Positions 1 to 9,225 of a DNA stretch of 64,000 bases are shown here, in pieces (the first letter of the stretch is position 1; the number at the start of each line of letters is the position of its first letter). The position numbers were made by a program, and so were the translations under genes. The DNA is from Streptomyces sp. LUP30 (GTDB lineage: Bacteria; Actinomycetota; Actinomycetes; Streptomycetales; Streptomycetaceae): assembly GCF_001746365.1 (NCBI RefSeq), contig NZ_MJAJ01000008.1, positions 62,001 to 126,000 of the forward strand. Direction: 5' to 3'. The notes below the pieces were generated by a model that made no database searches, was not told where the DNA came from, and saw nothing but the letters and a program-made list of their open reading frames with translations.

Positions 1-869
1 TCGCCGTGGTGCTGCCGGTGCTGGCGGCGGTCGGACGGCGGCGGCTGCGGGCGCTGAGCGGCACGCAGTGGCGCGGCGCCGGGGTGCTGGGCCTGGTCCT
101 CGCCGGGATCTTCCTGCTGGAGACGTACGGCGTCGTCCACACCTCCGCGACCAACGCCGGGCTGATCATCAGTCTGACCATGGTGTTCACGCCGCTCGCG
201 GAGAGCCGGGCGCGGGGCGCGCGACTGCCGGGGGCGTTCATGGCGGCGGCGGGGCTGTCGGTGCTCGGCGTGGCACTGCTCACGCAGGGCGCCGGGTTCA
301 CCGCTCCGTCCGGCGGCGACCTGCTGATGCTGGGGGCGGCGGTGGCCCGCACCGTGCACGTGCTCGCCATGGCGCGGATGGAGTCGGTGCGCGGGGCGGA
401 CGCGCTGTCGCTGACGACCGTTCAGCTGGGCGCCGCGGTCGTCGTGTTCGCGCTCCTGGCGGCCGTGCCCGGGACGGGGGCCTCGCCGTGGGCCGCGGCG
501 GCGGACTTCGACGCCGGGGACTGGGCCCGTCTGGGCTATCTCTCCGTGTTCTGCACGCTGTTCGCGTTCTTCGTGCAGATGTGGGCGGTCCGCCGTACGT
601 CGCCGTCCCGGGTCAGCCTGCTGCTGGGCACCGAGCCGCTGTGGGCGGCGGCCGTGGGCGTCGCGCTCGCCGGGGACCGGCCGGGCCTGCTCGGTCTCGC
701 GGGCGCGGTGCTCGTGCTCGTCGGCACCGGCTGGGGCAGGTCGGCGGCGGACCGGGGGCGCACCGCCACCGCCGCCGCCGAGACCTCCGACGAGACGTCC
801 ACGCCCTCTCAGACCACGCGCACGCCCCTGCGCCACACCCCGGACACCAGCGGGACGCCCGGCCGGTAG
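1..869 (+). CDS. EamA/DMT-family permease, 5' end outside window
   Basis: Inner-membrane transporter of the drug/metabolite (EamA) superfamily, probably exporting small metabolites; the substrate cannot be read from sequence. The frame is open to the left edge, so the N-terminus with the first helix is missing. About nine hydrophobic segments remain, arranged as two EamA repeats (roughly residues 20-95 and 105-245), with typical small-residue-rich helices such as [10 protein letters not shown] and [12 protein letters not shown] polar Thr/Ser/Arg-rich tail of about 40 residues follows. The stop lies 61 bp past the end of the convergent hutI gene, so the two 3' ends overlap tail to tail. The family call is solid; whether the disordered tail is translated as shown is less certain. 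Confidence 0.75.
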   Translation, partial: AVVLPVLAAVGRRRLRALSGTQWRGAGVLGLVLAGIFLLETYGVVHTSATNAGLIISLTMVFTPLAESRARGARLPGAFMAAAGLSVLGVALLTQGAGFTAPSGGDLLMLGAAVARTVHVLAMARMESVRGADALSLTTVQLGAAVVVFALLAAVPGTGASPWAAAADFDAGDWARLGYLSVFCTLFAFFVQMWAVRRTSPSRVSLLLGTEPLWAAAVGVALAGDRPGLLGLAGAVLVLVGTGWGRSAADRGRTATAAAETSDETSTPSQTTRTPLRHTPDTSGTPGR

Positions 870-2017
870 GCCAGGTGGACGTGGCTCGGGGCGTCCAGCA
901 GGGTGAGGTCGGCGTACGCGCCGGGGGCGATCCGGCCCACGTCCGTGCGGCGCAGGGCCGCGGCCCCGCCGGCCGTGGCCGACCACACCGCCTCGTCCGG
1001 GGTCATCCCCATGTCCCGCACGGCGAGCGCGACGCAGAACGGCACGGACGACGTGAAGGACGAGCCGGGGTTGCAGTCCGTGGAGAGGGCGACGGTGACG
1101 CCCGCGTCCAGCAGCCGGCGGGCGTCCGGCCACTCGGCGCGGGTGGAGAACTCGGCGCCGGGCAGCAGCGTGGCCACCGTGTCGCCGCTCGCGAGGGCGT
1201 CGACGTCGGCGTCGGTGAGGTGGGTGCAGTGGTCGGCGCTGGCCGCGTCCAGCTCGACCGCCAACTGCACGCCGGGGCCGTACGAGAGCTGGTTGGCGTG
1301 GACACGGGGGTGCAGTCCCCTCGCCCGGCCGGCGGTGAGGATCGCGCGGGCCTGGTCGCCGTCGAACGCGCCCTTCTCGCAGAACACGTCGATCCAGCGG
1401 GCGTGCGGGGCGCAGGCGTCGAGCATCTCGCCGGTGACCAGGGCGACGTAGGCGGCCGGGTCGTCCGCGTGATCGGGGGAGACGATGTGGGCGCCGAGAT
1501 AGGTGACCTCGTCGGTGTGGCGTGCCGCGAGGCGTAGGGCGCGTGCCTCGTCGGCGACCGTCAGGCCGTAGCCCGACTTGGTCTCCATCGTGGTGGTGCC
1601 CTGGCTGAGGGCCTCGCTCAGATAACGGGTGAGGTTGGCCTCCAGTTCCTCGTCGCTCGCGGCCCGGGTGGCCGCCACGGTCGTGCGGATGCCGCCCGCC
1701 GTGTAACCGCGGCCCGACATCCGGGCGTTGAACTCCTCGGTGCGGTCGCCCGCGAACACCAGGTGGGAGTGGGAGTCGACGAAGCCGGGGAGCAGCGAGC
1801 GGCCGCCGGCGTCGACCCGGTTGTCAGTGGCGGGTGCTTTGCTTGATTCACCGGTCCATACGACGCGGTCGCCGTCGACGACGACGGCCGCGTCCCGGAT
1901 CAGACCGAGAGGCGAACTTCCCGCACTCTCGAACGTGCCCGACCGGGGGGACCCCTGTCCGAGGGAGGGATCGTTGGTGACCAGCGTGGCGATGTTGGTG
2001 ATGACGGTGCTGCTCAT
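809..2017 (-). CDS. hutI: Imidazolonepropionase
   Basis: Cytoplasmic metal-dependent amidohydrolase opening 4-imidazolone-5-propanoate to N-formimino-L-glutamate, third step of histidine breakdown. The 402-residue product has the expected length. It carries the amidohydrolase metal signature [13 protein letters not shown] at about residues 78-90, a second metal/substrate segment HANQLS, and the late catalytic Asp segment STDCNPGSS. The ATG at 2017 is preceded by GAGGACGCC. A much longer open frame continues upstream, but it is only the shadow of hutF and the M20 gene. It is the last gene of the operon, 35 bp after hutF, and its 3' end overlaps the convergent EamA gene. Confidence 0.95.
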   Translation of the reverse strand: MSSTVITNIATLVTNDPSLGQGSPRSGTFESAGSSPLGLIRDAAVVVDGDRVVWTGESSKAPATDNRVDAGGRSLLPGFVDSHSHLVFAGDRTEEFNARMSGRGYTAGGIRTTVAATRAASDEELEANLTRYLSEALSQGTTTMETKSGYGLTVADEARALRLAARHTDEVTYLGAHIVSPDHADDPAAYVALVTGEMLDACAPHARWIDVFCEKGAFDGDQARAILTAGRARGLHPRVHANQLSYGPGVQLAVELDAASADHCTHLTDADVDALASGDTVATLLPGAEFSTRAEWPDARRLLDAGVTVALSTDCNPGSSFTSSVPFCVALAVRDMGMTPDEAVWSATAGGAAALRRTDVGRIAPGAYADLTLLDAPSHVHLAYRPGVPLVSGVWRRGVRVV

Positions 2018-2052
2018 GGCGTCCTCATGGGTGGCCGGGCGGGGGGCGGTGG

Positions 2053-3399
2053 TCAGCCGCGCAGGGCGTCGACGGCCTGCGCGAGGGCCTGCGGCACGTC
2101 CGGCACGAGCGTGTGCGCCCCGTCGCGTACGACATGCCGTCCGCCCACGACGGTGTGCCGGACGTCCGCCGCGCTCGCGGCGAATACGGCCGTCTCGGCG
2201 CCGAGCCGGGGCAGCGGTCCCGCTGTCCTGACCGAGTCCAGCGCGACGGTCGTCAGGTCGGCGAGGCCGCCCGCCTCGATCGCTCCCGCCTCCTGCCAGC
2301 CGAGGGCCGCGTGGCCGTCGGCGGACGCGGCGCGCAGCAGCGCGGCCGCGGTCCAGTGACCGCGGGTGCGGGTGCGCAGACGCTCGTCGAGTTCCATCGC
2401 ACGGGCCTCTTCGAGCAGGTCGATGACGGCGTGGCTGTCGGAGCCGAGACAGAGCGGGGAACCTTCGTTCTGCAGGGCCACCGCGGGTCCGATGCCGTCG
2501 GCGAGGTCGCGTTCGGTGGTGGGGCACATGCAGGTGCCGGTGCCGCTGCCGCCGATGAGGGAGACGTCCTCGGCGGTGAGGTGGGTGTTGTGGACGCCGG
2601 TGGTGCGCGGCCCGAGCACCCCGTGCAGGGCGAGCAGCTGGGTCGGGGTGCACCCGTGGGCTTCCCGGCAGGCGTCGTTCTCCGCGGTCTGCTCGGACAG
2701 GTGCACATGGAGCGGGGCCCGCCGCTCCTCGGCCCATCGTGCGACGGTCTCCAGCTGGTCGGCGGGCACGGCCCGCACGGAGTGGATCGCCGCCCCGATC
2801 CGCGCGTGATCCCGTTCCTTGAGAACTGAACAGCGTTCGGCCCAGGCCTCGGCGGTCCCGTCGGAGAACCGGAGCTGGTGGGCGGTGGGCGGCTGTCCGA
2901 AGCCGGAGGACAGATAGGCGGTGTCGAGGAGGGTGATGCGGATGCCGGCGTCGGCGGCCGCCGCGATCAGCGCCTCGCCCATGGCGTTGGGGTCGGCGTA
3001 GCGGGCGCCGCCCGGGGCGTGGTGCACGTAGTGGAACTCGCCGACGGAGGTGACGCCCGCCAGTGCCATCTCGGCGTACACGGCGCGGGCCAGCGCGTGG
3101 TACGTCTCCGGGGTCAGCTTGTCGGCGACCGAGTACATGACCTCGCGCCAGGTCCAGAAGGTGCCGGAGCCGACCTGGACGGTTCCGCGCAGGGCGCGGT
3201 GGAAGGCGTGCGAGTGGGCGTTCGCCAGCCCCGGCAGGGTGAGGCCGCGCAGGATCTCGGCGCCGGGGGGCGGGGCCGGCACGTCCGTGCGGACGGCCGT
3301 GATCCGTCCGTCCGCGGCCTCCACGGCGACTCCCGGTTCGACGTGGGTGTCGAGCCAGGCGTGCTCCAGCCAGTACGTCCGCGTGTGGGGGTGCGTCAC
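2053..3399 (-). CDS. hutF: Formimidoylglutamate deiminase
   Basis: Amidohydrolase-superfamily enzyme converting N-formimino-L-glutamate to N-formyl-L-glutamate and ammonia, the branch used when formiminoglutamase (HutG-type) is absent. The 448-residue protein has the metal motif [13 protein letters not shown] near residue 57, HLSEQT in the middle and [15 protein letters not shown] in the C-terminal half, all typical of HutF. The GTG start overlaps the TGA stop of the upstream M20 gene as GTGA, so translation is probably coupled. Its presence implies that a formylglutamate-cleaving enzyme is also needed; the coupled upstream amidohydrolase is the obvious candidate. Confidence 0.9.
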   Translation of the reverse strand: MTHPHTRTYWLEHAWLDTHVEPGVAVEAADGRITAVRTDVPAPPPGAEILRGLTLPGLANAHSHAFHRALRGTVQVGSGTFWTWREVMYSVADKLTPETYHALARAVYAEMALAGVTSVGEFHYVHHAPGGARYADPNAMGEALIAAAADAGIRITLLDTAYLSSGFGQPPTAHQLRFSDGTAEAWAERCSVLKERDHARIGAAIHSVRAVPADQLETVARWAEERRAPLHVHLSEQTAENDACREAHGCTPTQLLALHGVLGPRTTGVHNTHLTAEDVSLIGGSGTGTCMCPTTERDLADGIGPAVALQNEGSPLCLGSDSHAVIDLLEEARAMELDERLRTRTRGHWTAAALLRAASADGHAALGWQEAGAIEAGGLADLTTVALDSVRTAGPLPRLGAETAVFAASAADVRHTVVGGRHVVRDGAHTLVPDVPQALAQAVDALRG

Positions 3400-4754
3400 T
3401 TGCAGGCCAGCCCTTCCAGTGCGTCGGCGAGTGCGAGCACCCCGGCCACGCAGTCGTCCTCGGCGGCGAACTCGGCCGGGGAGTGCGAGACGCCCGTGGG
3501 GTTGCGTACGAACAGCATGGCGGTCGGGATGCTCCCGGAGAGGATTCCGGCGTCGTGTCCGGCGCCCGTGCCGAGCACCGGGACCCTGAGGCCGGCCTCG
3601 CCACCGCCCACGCCGGAGCCGCCGGAGCCGCAGCTCAGGATGCGGGCCAGTTCGTCGCGCAGGGCGTGGTCGAACTCGACGACGGGCGTGAACGACTCGC
3701 GGACGACGTCGAGGTCGACGCCGTGGGCCTCGGCGTACTCACGGGCGGCCTTCTTCACGCCGCCCACCACCTGGTCCAGGCCGGCCTGGTCGGCGGCGCG
3801 GGAGTCGAGCCAGCCGCGCACCAGGGAGGGGATGGCGTTGACGCCGTTCGGCTCGACGGAGATCTTGCCGAAGGTGGCGACGGCGCCCGCGAGTTCGGCC
3901 TCGCGGCGGGCGGCGAGGACCGTCTCGGCGTACGACAGCATGGGGTCGCGCCGGTCCACGAGACGGGTGGTGCCGGCGTGGTTGGCCTCGCCGCGGAAGT
4001 CGAACCGCCAGCGCCCGTGCGGCCAGATGGCGCTCGCGAGGCCGACCCGGTCGCCGCTGAGGTCAAGGGCGCGGCCCTGTTCGACGTGCAGCTCCACGAA
4101 CGCGCCGATGCGGCCGAGCCGCTCCGGGTCGGCGCCGAGGGCGTCGGGGTCGTGCCCGGCGGCCTCCATGGCCTGCGGCAGGGTGATCCCGTCGCCGTCG
4201 GTGAGCCGGTGCGCCTGCTCGAGGGTGAGCTGCCCGGCGGTGAGCCGCGATCCGACGCAGGCGAGCCCGAACCGCGCGCCCTCCTCGTCCCCGAAGTTGA
4301 CGAGGGCGAGCGGTCTGGCGAACTCGGCTCCCCGGGCGCGCAGTTCGTCCAGGGCGGCGAACGAGGACACGACCCCGAGGGGTCCGTCGAAGGCGCCGCC
4401 GTCGGGCACGGAGTCGAGATGCGACCCCGTGACGACGGCGTCCCCGGCGGCCGGGTCCCCGAGCCAGGCCCACTGGTTGCCGTTGCGGTCGACCTCGTAC
4501 GTCAGTCCTCGTCCCTCGGCCTGCTGCCGGAACCAGGCCCGGCAGTCGGCGTCGGCGGCGGTCCAGGCGTAGCGGCGGTAGCCGCCGGAGTCGCGGTGGC
4601 GTCCGACGGGTGCGAGTTCGCGCCACATCTCCTGGAAGGAGGCGGCGGCCGGGGCCGTCTGTGGCTCGTGCGGCCGTGGGCGTTCGCGGTGCGGGGCGGC
4701 GGGGGTCGGCGACCGGCGCTCGGCCTCCGCCGGACGGCGGCCGTCAGCCGTCAC
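3396..4754 (-). CDS. M20-family amidohydrolase, likely N-formylglutamate deformylase
   Basis: Zinc-dependent M20/M28-type hydrolase of the allantoate amidohydrolase / N-carbamoyl-amino-acid hydrolase group, 452 residues. Metal-site segments are visible: [16 protein letters not shown] (about residue 109), [10 protein letters not shown], and HVEQGRALD. The enzymes normally annotated this way act on carbamoyl or ureido substrates. Here the gene sits between hutU and hutF and overlaps both by GTGA, and the operon has no HutG. I therefore infer that it hydrolyses N-formyl-L-glutamate to glutamate and formate. The first ~40 residues are Arg/Pro/Ala-rich and may not be conserved; an internal Met before WRELAPVG is an alternative start, but the coupled GTG at 4754 is preferred. 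Confidence 0.8.
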   Translation of the reverse strand: MTADGRRPAEAERRSPTPAAPHRERPRPHEPQTAPAAASFQEMWRELAPVGRHRDSGGYRRYAWTAADADCRAWFRQQAEGRGLTYEVDRNGNQWAWLGDPAAGDAVVTGSHLDSVPDGGAFDGPLGVVSSFAALDELRARGAEFARPLALVNFGDEEGARFGLACVGSRLTAGQLTLEQAHRLTDGDGITLPQAMEAAGHDPDALGADPERLGRIGAFVELHVEQGRALDLSGDRVGLASAIWPHGRWRFDFRGEANHAGTTRLVDRRDPMLSYAETVLAARREAELAGAVATFGKISVEPNGVNAIPSLVRGWLDSRAADQAGLDQVVGGVKKAAREYAEAHGVDLDVVRESFTPVVEFDHALRDELARILSCGSGGSGVGGGEAGLRVPVLGTGAGHDAGILSGSIPTAMLFVRNPTGVSHSPAEFAAEDDCVAGVLALADALEGLACK

Positions 4755-6415
4755 CGGGCATCACCCTCGCTCATCGGCACCCGCACGCCCCGCTCGTCGG
4801 CGACGGACTCCGCGATGTCGTACCCCGCGTCCACGTGCCGGATGACACCCATTCCGGGGTCGTTGGTCAGCACGCGGCGGATCTTCTCGCCGGCCAGCTT
4901 GGTGCCGTCCGCGACCGAGACCTGGCCGGCGTGGATGGAGCGGCCCATGCCGACGCCGCCGCCGTGGTGGAGGGAGACCCAGGAGGCGCCCGAGGCCACG
5001 TTGACCATGGCGTTCAGCAGCGGCCAGTCGGCGATCGCGTCGGAGCCGTCGAGCATGGCCTCGGTCTCACGGTAGGGGGAGGCGACGGAGCCGCAGTCGA
5101 GGTGGTCGCGGCCGATGGCGAGCGGGGCCGCCAGCTCGCCCGACGCCACCATGTCGTTGAAGCGCTCGCCTGCCTTGTCGCGCTCGCCGTAGCCGAGCCA
5201 GCAGATACGGGCGGGCAGGCCCTGGAAGTGGACGCGCTCGCCGGCCAGCTTGATCCAGCGGGCGAGGGACTCGTTCTCCGGGAAGAGGTCGAGGATCGCC
5301 TTGTCGGTCTTGGCGATGTCGGCCGGGTCGCCGGACAGTGCCGCCCAGCGGAAGGGGCCCTTGCCCTCGCAGAACAGCGGACGGATGTAGGCGGGGACGA
5401 AGCCGGGGAAGGCGAACGCCCGGTCGTAACCGGCGAGTCGGGCCTCGCCGCGGATGGAGTTGCCGTAGTCGAAGACCTCGGCGCCGGCGTCCATGAAGCC
5501 GACCATCGCCTCGACGTGCCGTGCCATCGACTCGCGGGCCCGGGTGGTGAAGCCGGCCGGGTCCTTCTCGGCGGCGTCGGCCATGTCCTCGAAGGCGATC
5601 CCGGTCGGCAGGTAGGCCAGCGGGTCGTGGGCCGAGGTCTGGTCGGTGACGATGTCGATGGGCGCGCCCATCGCGAGGAGCTGCGGGAGGATGTCCGCGG
5701 CGTTGCCGAGGACGCCGATGGAGAGCGGCCTTCGCTGGTCCCGGGCCTCGACGGCGAGCCGGAGCGCGTGGTCCAGGTCGTCGGCCCGGACGTCCAGGTA
5801 GCGGTGCTCGATGCGGCGGTCGATGGCGCGCGGGTCGCAGTCGACGCAGATCGCGACGCCGTCGTTCATCGTCACGGCGAGCGGCTGGGCGCCGCCCATG
5901 CCGCCGAGGCCGGCCGTGAGGGTGATGGTCCCGGCGAGGGTGCCGCCGAACTTCTTCGCGGCGACGGCGGCGAAGGTCTCGTAGGTGCCCTGGAGGATGC
6001 CCTGGGTGCCGATGTAGATCCAGGACCCGGCGGTCATCTGGCCGTACATGGTCAGGCCCAGCTGTTCCAGCCTGCGGAACTCCTCCCAGTTGGCCCAGTC
6101 GCCGACGAGGTTGGAGTTGGCGATGAGGACGCGCGGGGCCCACTCGTGGGTCTGCATGACGCCGACCGGGCGGCCGGACTGGACGAGCATGGTCTCGTCC
6201 TGCTTGAGGGTCCTCAGGGTGCGGACCATCGCGTCGAAGGAGCGCCAGTCGCGGGCGGCCTTGCCGGTGCCGCCGTAGACGACGAGCTTGTCGGGGTGCT
6301 CGGCGACCTCGGGGTCGAGGTTGTTCTGCAGCATCCGCAGCGCGGCCTCCTGCTGCCATCCCAGGGCGCTCAGTTCCGTACCGCGCGGTGCTCGTACGGG
6401 GCGGGGTCCTGACAT
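4751..6415 (-). CDS. hutU: Urocanate hydratase
   Basis: NAD-dependent urocanase adding water to urocanate to give 4-imidazolone-5-propanoate; cytoplasmic. The 554 residues match the family length (about 550-560). Visible signatures are [12 protein letters not shown] near the start, [17 protein letters not shown], the NAD-binding glycine-rich [10 protein letters not shown], and [14 protein letters not shown] with the conserved active-site Cys. The ATG at 6415 has an excellent ribosome-binding site, GCAAGGAGG, seven bases upstream. It is the first gene of the four-gene hut operon, and a good promoter with an internal palindrome lies 54 bp upstream. Confidence 0.96.
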   Translation of the reverse strand: MSGPRPVRAPRGTELSALGWQQEAALRMLQNNLDPEVAEHPDKLVVYGGTGKAARDWRSFDAMVRTLRTLKQDETMLVQSGRPVGVMQTHEWAPRVLIANSNLVGDWANWEEFRRLEQLGLTMYGQMTAGSWIYIGTQGILQGTYETFAAVAAKKFGGTLAGTITLTAGLGGMGGAQPLAVTMNDGVAICVDCDPRAIDRRIEHRYLDVRADDLDHALRLAVEARDQRRPLSIGVLGNAADILPQLLAMGAPIDIVTDQTSAHDPLAYLPTGIAFEDMADAAEKDPAGFTTRARESMARHVEAMVGFMDAGAEVFDYGNSIRGEARLAGYDRAFAFPGFVPAYIRPLFCEGKGPFRWAALSGDPADIAKTDKAILDLFPENESLARWIKLAGERVHFQGLPARICWLGYGERDKAGERFNDMVASGELAAPLAIGRDHLDCGSVASPYRETEAMLDGSDAIADWPLLNAMVNVASGASWVSLHHGGGVGMGRSIHAGQVSVADGTKLAGEKIRRVLTNDPGMGVIRHVDAGYDIAESVADERGVRVPMSEGDAR

Positions 6416-6468
6416 GGTCGGCCTCCTTGCGGATGGGTGATCCGGCGGATTTTGCTGTCGTTATTCAC

Positions 6469-6497
6469 ATCCTGGCGCTCTGAATAGAGCTAGTCAA
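6469..6497 (-). promoter_or_regulatory. Promoter of the hut operon
   Basis: On the minus strand TTGACT (6497-6492) and CAGGAT (6474-6469) are separated by exactly 17 bp, a good match to a vegetative sigma-70-type promoter. It is 54 bp upstream of the hutU start codon with nothing else in between, so it should drive hutU, the M20 gene, hutF and hutI. Confidence 0.65.
6477..6490. promoter_or_regulatory. Candidate hut operator between -35 and -10
   Basis: Perfect inverted repeat GCTCT-GAAT-AGAGC filling the spacer of the hut promoter. A dimeric repressor bound here would block RNA polymerase, the classical arrangement for substrate-induced catabolic operons. The regulator itself is not obvious in the window. 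Confidence 0.5.
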
Positions 6498-6855
6498 TAC
6501 ATGAACGCGCCGAGCTGCGGCCCGGCGAGGCGCCAAACGGCCGGGGCGGGGGCGGGAAGGAGCCGGGGCGGGGACAGGGAGGGGCCGGGGCGCGGGCGGG
6601 GAGGAAGCAGACAGGGGGCGCGCACCGCGGTACTCACCACCCCGCCGGGACACGTGCGCCGTTGACGTGCGCCGGTCGGCAGGTGTTGAAGGGACACAGG
6701 TGGCGACAAGCGGGCCCAAAACGAGGCCAGTCGACCCACGTTAGCCACCCCGCCGCATGTTCCGCTGGAAAATGCCAGAAGACTCACTCCCGCGCGCCTA
6801 CGTTGCGTAGCTTCTTCATCACTCAGCCGAACCGCAGGCGGGAGGGGAGCCAACG
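6498..6855. other. Intergenic region between hutU and the roadblock cluster
   Basis: Divergent intergenic stretch. The hut promoter and operator lie just to its left, and a 21-bp palindrome is inside it at 6755-6775. The part from 6515 to 6620 is a G/A-biased low-complexity run without a credible reading frame. No gene or RNA was recognised. Confidence 0.5.
6755..6775. promoter_or_regulatory. Palindrome upstream of roadblock cluster
   Basis: GCATGTTCC-GCT-GGAAAATGC: nine-base arms with a single mismatch and a three-base centre, 81 bp before the GTG of the first roadblock gene. Its size and symmetry suit a dimeric transcription factor. The regulator is unknown. Confidence 0.4.
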
Positions 6856-7290
6856 GTGCCCGGAATCGACGAGTGTCTACTGGAGGCCATGCGGCTGCCC
6901 GGCGCACGGGGCGCCGCGTTGGTCGACTGGACGAGCGGGCTCGCCCTGGGCTCGGTCGGGGAGTTCCCCGGCGGCGACCACGAGGCGGCCGCGGCCGAGG
7001 CCGCCGAGGTAGCCCGGCTCACGGCCGAGCAGCGGGCGTTCACGCCCGACGGCTACGACCGTCACGAGAGCGCGGACGGAACGGCCGGAGCGGGGGCGGC
7101 GGGCCTCGTCGATCCCCCGGTCGAGGACCTGATCATCAGCAACCGGGACAGCTACCACGTGCTGCGCTTCGTGCCGACGTCCTTCGACAGCAGCGTGTTC
7201 CTGCACGTCTGGCTGGCCCGGCCGGACGGCAACCTGGCGCTGGCCCGGATCCGGCTGGGCGAGATGGCCGGACGGCTGGTGCTGGGATGA
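6856..7290 (+). CDS. Roadblock/LC7-like protein (divergent)
   Basis: 144-residue cytoplasmic protein related to the roadblock/LC7 fold, the family that usually binds or stimulates small GTPases in Streptomyces conservons. The segment ARGAALVDWTSGLALGSVG parallels GVALVDYTSGMALGTMG of the third roadblock protein downstream, and VEDLIISNRDSYHVLRF parallels its IEDILITLNDQYHLIRL. Between these blocks it carries an extra acidic/Ala-rich insertion of about 30 residues. The GTG start at 6856 follows GGAGGGGAG. Its stop overlaps the next ATG (ATGA), so it is coupled to the PATAN gene. Confidence 0.7.
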   Translation: MPGIDECLLEAMRLPGARGAALVDWTSGLALGSVGEFPGGDHEAAAAEAAEVARLTAEQRAFTPDGYDRHESADGTAGAGAAGLVDPPVEDLIISNRDSYHVLRFVPTSFDSSVFLHVWLARPDGNLALARIRLGEMAGRLVLG

Positions 7291-8201
7291 CCGCGGTGAG
7301 AACGCACCCCCAGGGGACGACCCCGCCGCCCCGGTTGCCCGTGCGGGAGAAGTCCGGGGGCCGGGACCGCGGCAGCGCGCTGTCGCCGATGCTGACCCGG
7401 CTCGCGGCCGAGCGGGCGACGGGCGTCCTGGAGCGCGAGCGCGGCTCGCTCTACCTCGCCGAGGGCCGCGTGGTGCACGCCGAGAGCCCGCTCGCCCCGG
7501 GCCTCGACGTGCTCCTCATGGCCCACGGCACCCTCGCCCCCGCCGTCTGGCAGGACGCGGTGGACCGGGCGGACGAGGAGTACGGCGCCGCCCGCCTGCT
7601 GCTCGACGCAGGCCGTGTCCCGCGCGGCGCGCTGGAGCTGTGCCATCTGGAGGCCGTGTACGACGCGGCCTACTTCGCGCTCGCCCCCAGCAGCACCCCA
7701 GGACACTTCCGCTACGGCGCCGGACACTGGCTGGGCGCCCTGCGGCCGGTCCCGGTGGACGCCGTCGAGCGCGAGACGCTGCGCCGGCGCGAACTGCTGA
7801 ACCGCCTCTGGCCGGACCCGCTGACCGACGGCGCGCCGCTGCGCCGGTCCGACGCCGTCGCCGCGCCGATGCCGACCGCCCGGCAGAGCGCGGTGCTGGC
7901 CCTGGCGGACGGCGTGCGCACCGCGCCGGACATCGCCCGTGAACTGGGCCGGCAGGCCTTCCACACCCTGGTGGACGTCCGGCGGCTGGCCGCGGCGGGG
8001 CTGCTGACGGCCCTCTTCCCGCCGCCGCGCGCCCACCACGCCCCGACCGCGGACGTGCCCGGGCTCCCGCCCCGCCACGCGCTCGCCAGAAGCACCGGGA
8101 CGGCCCCGGCCGAACCCCCGCCGGGCATCACCCTGCCCCGCGTCAACGACCCCGACATCACCCTGCTGAAGAGGCTCAGGGATGCGCTGGAGGCCCTTTG
8201 A
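7287..8201 (+). CDS. DUF4388/PATAN-domain protein
   Basis: 304-residue soluble protein. Residues about 32-85 (SPMLTRLAAERATGVLERE, then LYLAEGRVVHAESPL) match the pattern of the DUF4388 (PATAN) domain, found in bacterial signalling and gliding proteins and thought to mediate protein interactions. The middle region (about 195-245, TARQSAVLALADGVRTAPDI, then a short helical pair) resembles a winged-helix-like module. The C-terminus is Pro-rich. It starts at the ATG in the ATGA overlap with the first roadblock gene and is followed 34 bp later by the second. No kinase or GTPase motif is present. The function is inferred only as a partner in a roadblock signalling module. Confidence 0.65.
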   Translation: MTAVRTHPQGTTPPPRLPVREKSGGRDRGSALSPMLTRLAAERATGVLERERGSLYLAEGRVVHAESPLAPGLDVLLMAHGTLAPAVWQDAVDRADEEYGAARLLLDAGRVPRGALELCHLEAVYDAAYFALAPSSTPGHFRYGAGHWLGALRPVPVDAVERETLRRRELLNRLWPDPLTDGAPLRRSDAVAAPMPTARQSAVLALADGVRTAPDIARELGRQAFHTLVDVRRLAAAGLLTALFPPPRAHHAPTADVPGLPPRHALARSTGTAPAEPPPGITLPRVNDPDITLLKRLRDALEAL

Positions 8202-8235
8202 ACGGCAGCGACCGCGTGCCGAGAGGAGCGAGCTG

Positions 8236-8763
8236 ATGGCCTCGGCGCCCGAGATACTCGACGAACTGCGGCGGCTGCGGGCCCGGGTGCCCCAGCTGAC
8301 CGGCGCGCTCGCGGCCGGCGTGGACGGCCTCGTCCTCGCCCACGACACGCCCGGCGTGGAGCCGGAGGTGGTGGCCGCGCTGACCGCCGCCGCCCTCGGC
8401 GTCGCGGTGCGCATGGCGGACACCACCGGACAGGGCGACTTCCGCGAGCTGCTCGTGCGCGGCCGCTACGGCTACGTCGCGACGTACGCGGCCGGGGAGT
8501 CCGCCGTGCTGACCCTGCTCGCGCAGGACCGCGTCAACGTCGGCCGGCTGCACCTGGAGGGCCGCCGTGCCGGAGCCCGCGTCGGGGAGCTCGTGGACGC
8601 CCGGGAGGCGGCGGCGCGGCAGACGCGGGCCGCTCCCGCCGAACCGCCGCCGCAGCCCCCCGCCAAGCCGCCGGTGCGCACACCGGCCAAGCCCCCCACC
8701 GTACGGACCAGAACGGCGCGCGGCCCGGCCACCGCCAACGCGCGCACCACCACGGAAAGCTGA
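8236..8763 (+). CDS. Roadblock/LC7 protein with Pro-rich tail
   Basis: 175 residues. The first ~120 form a roadblock/LC7-type domain (ILDELRRLRARVPQLTGALA, then GVDGLVLAHDTPG and VLTLLAQDRVNVGRLHLEGR). The last ~50 are a disordered Pro/Ala/Arg/Thr tail. The ATG at 8236 has a perfectly placed GAGAGGAG; an in-frame ATG at 8182 would overlap the previous gene by 20 bp and lacks such a site, so 8236 is preferred. It is the third gene of the cluster, 22 bp before the last roadblock gene. Confidence 0.75.
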   Translation: MASAPEILDELRRLRARVPQLTGALAAGVDGLVLAHDTPGVEPEVVAALTAAALGVAVRMADTTGQGDFRELLVRGRYGYVATYAAGESAVLTLLAQDRVNVGRLHLEGRRAGARVGELVDAREAAARQTRAAPAEPPPQPPAKPPVRTPAKPPTVRTRTARGPATANARTTTES

Positions 8764-8785
8764 CAGGAACCGAGGAGCACACGTC

Positions 8786-9160
8786 ATGGCCAACACCGAA
8801 ACCACGCTGAAAGAGTGCCTCGCCTCCATCGAGGGGGCGACCGGCGTCGCACTCGTCGACTACACCAGCGGCATGGCGCTCGGCACGATGGGCGGCAGCA
8901 AGACGTTCGACCTGAACGTCGCCGCCGCCGGCAACACCGACGTGGTGCGCGCCAAGATGCGCACCATGGAACACCTCGGGCTCAAGGGCCAGATCGAGGA
9001 CATCCTGATCACGCTGAACGACCAGTACCACCTGATCCGGCTGATCAGCGGCCGCGGCGGCAACGGACTGTTCATGTACCTCGTCCTGGACGCCAAGCGG
9101 GCCAACCTGGCGATGGCCCGCCACCAGTTGCGGAGGATCGAGGAGGACCTGGAGGTCTGA
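8786..9160 (+). CDS. Roadblock/LC7 domain protein
   Basis: Compact 124-residue roadblock/LC7 protein, the most canonical of the three in the cluster: GVALVDYTSGMALGTMGGSK, a helix with VRAKMRTMEHLG, then IEDILITLNDQYHLIRLI and LFMYLVLDAKRANLAMARHQ. Such proteins dimerise and usually act with Ras-like GTPases, but no GTPase gene accompanies them here. An ATG with GAGGAG ten bases upstream sets the start. A hairpin terminator follows 31 bp after the stop. Confidence 0.85.
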   Translation: MANTETTLKECLASIEGATGVALVDYTSGMALGTMGGSKTFDLNVAAAGNTDVVRAKMRTMEHLGLKGQIEDILITLNDQYHLIRLISGRGGNGLFMYLVLDAKRANLAMARHQLRRIEEDLEV

Positions 9161-9190
9161 GGCCCCAGGCCCCCTCCCCAACCCTGCCGG

Positions 9191-9214
9191 GGGCGCGGAC
9201 CCCGGTCCGCGCCC
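9191..9214. terminator. Hairpin between convergent genes
   Basis: GGGCGCGGAC-CCCG-GTCCGCGCCC, a perfect 10-bp stem with a tetraloop. It lies between the end of the last roadblock gene and the end of the convergent membrane-protein gene, so it can serve both strands. No T-tract, as usual in this GC range. Confidence 0.5.
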
Positions 9215-9225
9215 GGTCCGTGCGC

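Noticed and set aside
809..3604. 931-residue extension of hutI
   Set aside because: The upstream 530 residues are the out-of-frame shadow of hutF and the M20 gene. The real start with a ribosome-binding site is at 2017.
6856..9160. Conservon (cvnABCD) operon
   Set aside because: No histidine kinase, DUF742 protein or GTPase gene accompanies the roadblock proteins.
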